From positions 23,315,938 to 23,379,937 of the forward strand of contig OX393565.1 in NCBI GenBank assembly GCA_947652115.1: a DNA stretch of 64,000 nucleotides, in the 5' to 3' direction. The translations under genes were made by a program, and so were the position numbers. The notes below the pieces were generated by a model. The model had not been told where the DNA came from and made no database searches. It worked only from the letters and a program-made list of their open reading frames with translations. Every line of letters begins with the position of its first letter. Position 1 is the first letter of the stretch. This DNA is from Blastomussa wellsi. Lineage: Eukaryota > Cnidaria > Anthozoa > Scleractinia > Plerogyridae. Shown piece by piece: positions 57,301 to 64,000 of the stretch.

Positions 57301-60047
57301 CGAAGCAAAGAGGGTCTGTGCCGAGATTGCTATGGAAGCATGCGAAGGACTTTGCGAACACTTAGAGAAAGATGAGCGCAATATCTTCTGTACAAATAAA
57401 ACGGACCCAAAGTCGTACGCAATTACAGCAAGTAAGATACATTAATTACGTACAAGTCACATTATTGTCTTCACCACAAAACACTTTACCGTGCCACGTG
57501 AGAGAGTTTTGATTAAATTTTGACATCTTTTTTTCGCATCTGAAAAAAATTGATGCGATGCATCTATTTGAACCGGCCAATCAGAACTCTCGTGGGAATT
57601 TCTTAAGTCTAACCTGCGAGAAACCTGCGAGTGAACGGGAAACTGAGGCATTTTGGTTGGTCATTTGAACGGAAGCCAACAGGTGTCAAAAACCAATAAA
57701 AATTCCCCACCCCTCCATTCCACACCAAAACATTCAAACGGAGTTTAATTTGTAAATGACACAAGATAATGTGCACACCAATTCTAATGACAGCTGTAAT
57801 GACAACAGATGTCTTTGCAGTAATGGCATTGTGGCTTTATTACATTGATTTTGTTAATTAAATAATAATTTCACTAAATCTAAATTTATAAACGGAAATC
57901 TTTAGCCATTCAATCATTAGTCAATCTTTCTATATATCCATCTGTCTGTCTTTTTGTTTGTTTCTTTTATTTTCTCTCACGTGCACTTACTTCGTTTGTT
58001 ACTTACTTACTTGTCGATTTTGTCCAACTTAAAGAGTGTCCAGTTCTCCATGCGAAATTGCAATGCAGCAATTCCCTTTTGTACGAGAAGGCGATGGAAT
58101 GTGAAGATCAGGGAGCCGATCAGTTCGCTAATACAAACGACCACAGCTGCAGGTGAGGACAAATGTCAGTAGCCTGAATCCTGGCTTGATCGAGGGGGTT
58201 GTCGACAACAAAAATACAATTATCCAAGGAGCTCTGCCGTGAAACAGAGTGGCCGTGAACATATTAAAAAGTTTAGGTTTTCAAGTTGTATGGGTTGTTG
58301 GCCAAGCGTGAGGTCAAGATGGCGAACAAGCTTGATCAATAAAGGATTTATTATATGACCCGAAAGACGGCAAACACAGCAAGTGATTTCGCGGGATCAC
58401 GGGCTATCCCGGGCGGTTAAGATGGCTCCATCTCGACCGCTTGGGTAGCCAATCACAGCACGCGATTTGCTTGATCCTGACCGCTCATAGAGCCAGTCAT
58501 AATAATATCAGTTATCACCCTTCGTTCTTGCTTATTGAAAACCATTCTTGTTTTTTCTCAGTTTTATTCCCCCCTTTGGGGTTTCTGTTGGGTTTTCTTT
58601 GATTCATGGTGACTCGATCAGCTAATCAGCTCCTTTAAAAATTGATTTATTGTTTTAGCAAAGAGAAGACAAGAAACAGACAATGCCTGGAGGAAAGCCT
58701 TAATAACACTTGCATGTCAAACATTCAGCTCTTGAATGATACCGAAAGTGCTCTCCAAGGGACACTGAGTAATGAGCGACTGTTTTGCAACGAGGTGGAC
58801 GTGGACCCCGATTCACTCGACGAAGATGTTAAACCAGTGCTTGGAGACTGTCAGTCAGAGTTTTTTGTTGAAGCAGAAGATTGCGCAAAGCCATTTCGCG
58901 ACAACTTCCAGACCACAACATCGGCGGAAAGAAAGAGCGACAAAATATGCAGGTGTGTATGTAATGCTCCAAGATTGTAAAGATCTTTGAGACTTGTTTA
59001 AACACAATAACAGCCTTTTGAAGGCTCTATAATTCCGAAGCTCAGTGAAGTCAAATACAATCAACGTTAAACTCGTGGTTGCATGCCCGGGTGCCTGGTA
59101 ACCAGGCCGCTATTGCACAATGTCGTTACAAAGATGCTATATTTTTAACGCTGAAAAGATTGTATAAAACAGGTATGAAGAATTATATGGATCTCACGAG
59201 AGCTCCTGGTTGATTTGCATTTTTCAGCAAAGTTCCCGTCAAAATCTACCAACCACACTATAAAGTCGCTTTATTTGCCAATTTGGTAAAGCAGGCGTAG
59301 CCGAAGGCAAATATATAACATCTTCAGTGAAGTCGGAGGGAAAGGGATCGATGAGGTGGGGGGGGGGGGATTACATGTTGTTAGTTGTTAGAAAATGTCG
59401 GTTTGACAAGTCTCAATGAAGGATAGCTTTTCGACCAGCCGGCAAAGAAACACCCATCTTTGGTTGGCTCTACTATTTGTCAGCAGTAACAAAGCTGAAC
59501 CGTCAGAATAGCTAGACAGTTCATTCATTCTCGTCCCCTGAAGCACAACTGAGACTCATAGCCGACTGTGCCTGTACGAGGAATAGCTCTGGGAACACAA
59601 GATTTGATTGGGTATTATGTAACAAAGGGAGTACAATCACATCAACTGTTTGAAAGTCCCTTTGTCTTTGAAAACTTCAAAACGATTGACTTGATTGGAC
59701 TCCCTTAATTAGACTCTAGCCAATGACATCATGTGTCCCTGGAGCCGCATTTTCGCCGTGCACATGCCCAGCCGACTAAGCGGGTCCAGCAGCTCTGGGA
59801 TCGAAGGGAATATGATATCGATTACGAATCTCAATTCTGTATTCTCTTATCCACTAACAGCGAATACAAAGCAGCCAGAGAGTGTATCAACAAGGCTAGG
59901 GAAGATCACTGCAATTTTACGACAGACGTTCTTGCCACCACTTCAAGTATAAACAACCCGTTCTGTCCGTCTAAAGCAACTAAGGAAGGTGTGAGCATAG
60001 TGGCACAACTCGTGGCCAGTGTCGTCACACTATTGCTCTTTTTCTAG
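54329..60047 (+). CDS. gene P2: secreted, probably GPI-anchored protein with two 12-cysteine modules (7 exons)
   Basis: Exons: 54329-54374 signal, 55573-55705 A, 56012-56293 B, 57292-57431 C, 58035-58152 D, 58659-58952 E, 59861-60047 F. Phases 1,2,2,1,2,2 as in P1; total 1200 nt, 399 aa. Signal MKRVFKLTALVISIT. Module 1: C-x11-C-QRTMMINL-x8-C, CITRHVTSC, YNCG, C-x10-C, then YAEAKRVC..IAMEACEGLC and a final C. Module 2: CSNSLLYEKAMEC, QCLEESLNNTC, CQSEFFVEAEDCAKPFR and AARECINKAREDHC, ending in NPFC. Module 2 has exactly 12 such cysteines plus one extra near its start. C-terminus VSIVAQLVASVVTLLLFF is a hydrophobic GPI-type tail right at the stop. A tandem paralogue of P1. Ligand, if any, unknown. 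Confidence 0.83.
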
Positions 60048-61194
60048 ATGATTGTATTTGGCAAACTATTGAAAGGAAGAATTTCAAGTTTGTCAAGAGC
60101 ACTGAATGTGAAGACTAAAGATGCGATTACAGGGTTATCCAAGGCTGGCATGAAAGCACTAAATCATAAAAGAAAGCAATACATACACAGAGCATGAAAT
60201 AGTCCGTGATGTCAATCATATCTTTTTTCAATTCTTTTTCTTCGGTTCGAGACTATTGACTCGTGCATCTATCTTTAGTCCTTCTACTCAGTGGTCTTGA
60301 TTAACTCAAACTGGACTATTACGTCAGCACCGCATTGCGACAGAAGGTTAGCATAATTTACGATACAAAATTTCACTCCCCCAGAGATATAGACATAGCT
60401 GGACTGCAAAGCAGTCGTATTTTTCGCCAATACATGTGTTCTTCAAATGAAAGGTATGGAATGTAAGGGCAAAGAGTTGGACTGATGAGAAGTCATGTGG
60501 GCGTGCGAGGATCTGGCGCGACGACAAACGCTCTTGTCGCTCGCGCCGTCCGTTAACTTTAAACAGAAGATTAAGATTAAACAATTGTTTTGCAGTCTAG
60601 GCAATAGCAGATAAGTCGTTTGATTAATTCTTGTCAAACTAAAGGCTACATAACAAATAAGGATAGTTTCCGAACATTGTAAATCATATTTTTATTCAAA
60701 ATGAGATGAGTGAAAACTGCCGGGTCGACGATCTTCCAAGTGTCCATACATGCCCAATCTCGATATCTCTGTATTTATTCTCAGTTTTTCTACAGCTTTA
60801 AGCTAATATTTCAGTTAATTAACTTATTAGCTGGTCAGAACTGAAACTAGCTACAATTGCGTGACTACAATAGCGAAACTAGAAGCGAAGCGGTTCTAGC
60901 AACTGAGTGTCACAAAAGAAGAGGATATCCACATTTTTGTGGCACAGTGAGTCCTACTCGATTACAGTTTCTATAGCCACTTCCTCGTCAGAATTGTATT
61001 AAATTTGCTTCTATTTCTATTGTTATCGATTAAATTGCTTTGTATAAAAAAACACTAATAAACCTTATTTGTATATGGTAATATAATCACTAGTAGAAAA
61101 CGATCAACAAAAAGGCCATAATCGAACAATTACCGGTGATCCGCCCATTCCAAGGAAAACACAAACAAACAAACGAACAAACATAGGCAGTAAG

Positions 61195-61212
61195 TTCTCT
61201 CTCTCTCTCTCT
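61195..61212. repeat. CT dinucleotide run
   Basis: Short run of CT repeats in the P2 downstream spacer. Confidence 0.7.
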
Positions 61213-62207
61213 CCCTCCTTTTCTCTATTGAACTCTAGTTAGTTCCTACCCAGGGGACACCGCTGAAAAACGCACCGAGCATACGCTTGACGTCATAATT
61301 TCTCAAGGGGGTCATCGTCAGCAACGGAAGCCACTCATCGATGACATAATTTTAGCCCAAACGTACGAAATTACGATGATCGATAAAAGCAAAAATTGGA
61401 AGCAAAATTATGAAGGTAGGAGTTGAGAGGTAAATAAACATAAAATAATGTACCTCTAGTATACATCTCAACGTTAAATGTTTTGGGGTTTCCTTAAAAA
61501 TGGCCAAAATGTTCCCATTTTTGGACATTCTCTTGTGTTTCCGCAGTGTCATCTAGGGAGAGTGGTTTTGCAAACTTTCTCCCACAGCTGGGCTTGCCGT
61601 ATCAAGATAGCCTCAAGGCATCGCATAAGTCTATTTTCACGAAGAACAGAATATTTATTTACATTTTATTTAGACAACAACAAAAACAAGGAATATAAGG
61701 TTCGCGAACGATACAAAAGAATAAATGGCAATAAAACGCATAAAGTGACTTCTAGAAGTTTCTTTACAAATATTTTAAGACGAGCCGCCAATACTGCCGG
61801 ACGGAGACCTGGGGTGCTTACCATTTGCAGGGAAAAAAATAATCCGGTTTGTGTGACCGTTGCATAACAATAAAGATTGTCCGAATTTAACGACCAACCG
61901 GGAGAGATTGTGCTTAAAATTTAGCCTGCAGGATTTTTCATATAGTTTGGCACGGAAATTCCGTTCTGAACGGAAAAGAAGAGGAGTATCTAGGAAGGTT
62001 GTCCGCAATCTCCCGATGACTTTCCGGAAAATTAACTTTCCGTCTGACTTCACAGAGCCGGAATTTCAGTCCTGATCTTTGGTTAAATAACAAGCACCCC
62101 TGTTTTTTGTTTAAAGTCAAATGTTGGAATATCATAAGAGGATCCCCTATACTTTTTACATGAGGCGTGATTGGAACTATTTCTTTTGAATTCACGTGAA
62201 ATGTGAT

Positions 62208-63046
62208 TTAACCCTATTCAGACCAGGGGGGAGGGGGGGGGGGGGCTTTTGAGGCCCGCGCCAGCTTTGAAGATGTATAACTTCATGGCAAATTAAAGCT
62301 ATCACCACCAAACTTGGCGACTTTTCCTAAAATTCTTCTGGGAATATTTTGACACTTGTATCACGTGAACACCAACTTTGACGTTTCCATGGCAACCAGG
62401 TTTTGACACCCATGTTTTCTAAAAATTCGCATTTTTCGGTTTTAATCAATAATATTTCCATTTTTTATGGTGTTGTTTGTGTTTTTAGCCTTCGTTGAGC
62501 AACAATTTATCAGATTAAATATAATTTTGCATATATAATACCAGCTTCAGTTAAATATTTATTTTAAACTGCTAAAATCCAATATGGCGGACACGATTTA
62601 CAATGAACACCATTTAGCTTTGTATTTCAAATAATGTGTTGTATTTTCATTTTTGAAACATTCTTTTATAAGGCATTTATGTTTTACAGTCCAATAACGA
62701 TTTTAAAGAAATTCAAAATGGCGGATCCAAGATGGCGGCATTTTCGATGTTAAAGACGTCATAGTGACGTCATAATTTTTTTAATGACAACTAACCTATT
62801 GTCATGCACAAGAATCTTATCATCGAATCGTGCAGAAATTTTGATTAAACAGCTTTTCAGACAATAAAATTGGATAAATGACGTCATATTACGTCACCAT
62901 GCCAACAAAGCATCTAAAATGACTACAATTATTGTCTACATCATCCTGTGTTAATTTGGTGACCATAGCGTTAACTATTTTGAAGTTACATAGGGGGGCC
63001 CCCGGTCCCAGAAGGTTAAAAAGATGCCCGGTCTGAATTGGGTTAA
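62208..63046. mobile_element. 839-bp non-autonomous element with TIR TTAACCC..TTCAGACC
   Basis: Left TTAACCCTATTCAGACCAGG and right CCCGGTCTGAATTGGGTTAA are inverted copies. A long G run follows the left end (about 62226-62246) and a GGGGGGCCCCCGG block precedes the right end. No coding frame. A degraded relative is at 32723-33350. Confidence 0.8.
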
Positions 63047-63468
63047 GAGTTTATTTTTTCGTGATACGTGATTCCCAGTTTAAAGAATTATTCAAATGCA
63101 CAATTTTCGACTTAAACGTGACCCGTGAAGGAATAGTTGAATTAGGAGTAACTTAATTCCCGATAATTTGAGTGTTCTAGTAAAATTGCGGCTTTGTTTC
63201 CAACTCTATGCTTGGGTTTTGAGGAGATGAAACTTCTGTCAGTTATTTTGTCGCGTGCACGATCTGAACATACATGATATGCCACGCTAAAATCAAAATT
63301 CAGCAGTTTTACGCCTTCCGGGCGTAACAATCCCAACAGGAATTGCCTTGATTTTTGCGTGAACGTGAAGACATTTTGGTTATTATTTGTGAATTAAGCG
63401 TGAAAAGGCTAAATATCTTTACGTGATTCGATTTTGCAAGGGTGTATAGGGGACCCTCTCATAAGATT

Positions 63469-63688
63469 TTAAAAAATTACATTCAGCAGTTGAAGAGCAA
63501 CGATAGTAAAGCAAAGGCCCGCTGAGATATAACCAGCACCACCAACACGACCTCTCGCGGTTTCTATATCAGTCTTATTAAAGCAAAACCGACTGTAAGA
63601 CTCTTCAATGATGTATCCGACGTCTTTTTCAAACTTACAATAAGACCTCTGTGCGACATTGGAGCACTTTACCGCTGTGCGAAAATTC
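63469..63688 (-). CDS. fourth cluster gene, last exon only (cut by window end)
   Basis: An F-type closing exon on the minus strand: acceptor CTTCAG at 63689-63690, then NFRTAVKCSNVAQRSYCKF, a SYSRFC step in place of NPFC, and a hydrophobic tail (GYISAGLCFTIVALQLLNVIF) before the stop. The start phase (2) equals that of exon F in P1 and P2. Cysteine spacing C-x8-C is kept. The earlier exons would lie beyond position 64000. No E exon is seen between 63690 and 64000. Confidence 0.75.
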
Positions 63689-64000
63689 CTGAAGTCAGAG
63701 AAAAATAATAAGGAATAAACATACAATTGGAAGATATGAATCAGATAAAAGTAATGGAAAAAGAAAGAGAAAAAAGAAAGAGAATACATCGTATCATGGT
63801 CGGTGTACACGGCGTGGAGTAGGGGAGGGGACGTTTCGCACGTGTGACTCAGGTTTGATAACAACTGAAACATAACAGTGTAAATTGAGGCCGATGAGGC
63901 CGATGGGTTGTCTGATGGCTTTTAAAAATTGAAGGATGAGCTAGAAACACTTTCAAAACGCTGTATATCTTATTTTGGGGGTATGTGGGAAATTAAAGAG

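Larger units (their letters stand above)
60048..63468. other. intergenic between P2 and the partial fourth gene
   Basis: No supported exon. Holds the 3'UTR of P2 at the left, a CT run at 61195-61212, and the inverted-end element at 62208-63046. The reading frames around 61478-62195 lie on both strands, lack domains and look like chance. Confidence 0.6.

Noticed and set aside
1..64000. CRISPR arrays, operons, prokaryotic or viral genes
   Set aside because: Repeats are either simple-sequence or inverted elements, all supported genes have spliceosomal introns, and no viral domain was seen.

Overview
The window is animal DNA and codes on both strands through many short exons. Exons were joined by hand from reading frames, GT/AG splice signs and codon phase; no transcript data were used. 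The gene content fits a cnidarian, most likely an anthozoan such as a stony coral: a polycystin-1-like receptor-channel carrying uromodulin-type D8C domains, cysteine-rich GPI-type surface proteins, and AT-rich introns full of short terminal-inverted-repeat elements. The species assignment is inference.

Region 1 (1-4148) has no gene I can support; it holds hairpin-forming and dispersed repeats. Region 2 (4149-27736, minus strand) is one large gene. I reconstruct 22 exons whose phases agree throughout and sum to 8172 nt (2723 residues). Domain order: signal peptide, D8C, D8C, EGF-like, D8C, D8C, EGF-like, four calcium-binding-type EGF domains, REJ region, GAIN/GPS with an intact HL/T site, first membrane helix, PLAT, further helices, and a polycystin cation-channel domain in one large last exon.

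Region 3 (27737-32026) is repeat-rich and may hold decayed pieces of the region 4 family. Region 4 (32027-63688) is a cluster of at least four genes for secreted cysteine-rich proteins of a family I cannot name with certainty. Gene M (minus, 32027-42575, 574 aa) has three modules; genes P1 (plus, 43798-52007, 398 aa) and P2 (plus, 54329-60047, 399 aa) have two each; a fourth gene on the minus strand is cut by the window edge, leaving only its last exon (63469-63688). Each module has about 12 cysteines and is built from three exons of conserved phase (in gene M the last two are fused). Each of the four C-termini ends in a hydrophobic GPI-type tail. M and P1 start head to head, 1.2 kb apart.

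The introns and spacers carry many non-autonomous DNA elements, including one of 1.29 kb with an 8-bp target duplication and one bounded by TTAA, tRNA-derived SINEs, several long inverted repeats (some with hammerhead-ribozyme-like core letters) and simple-sequence tracts.

The most novel item is the modular 12-cysteine GPI-type gene cluster: its exon trio is phase 1-1 symmetric and has visibly been duplicated inside gene M. The D8C-bearing polycystin comes next.
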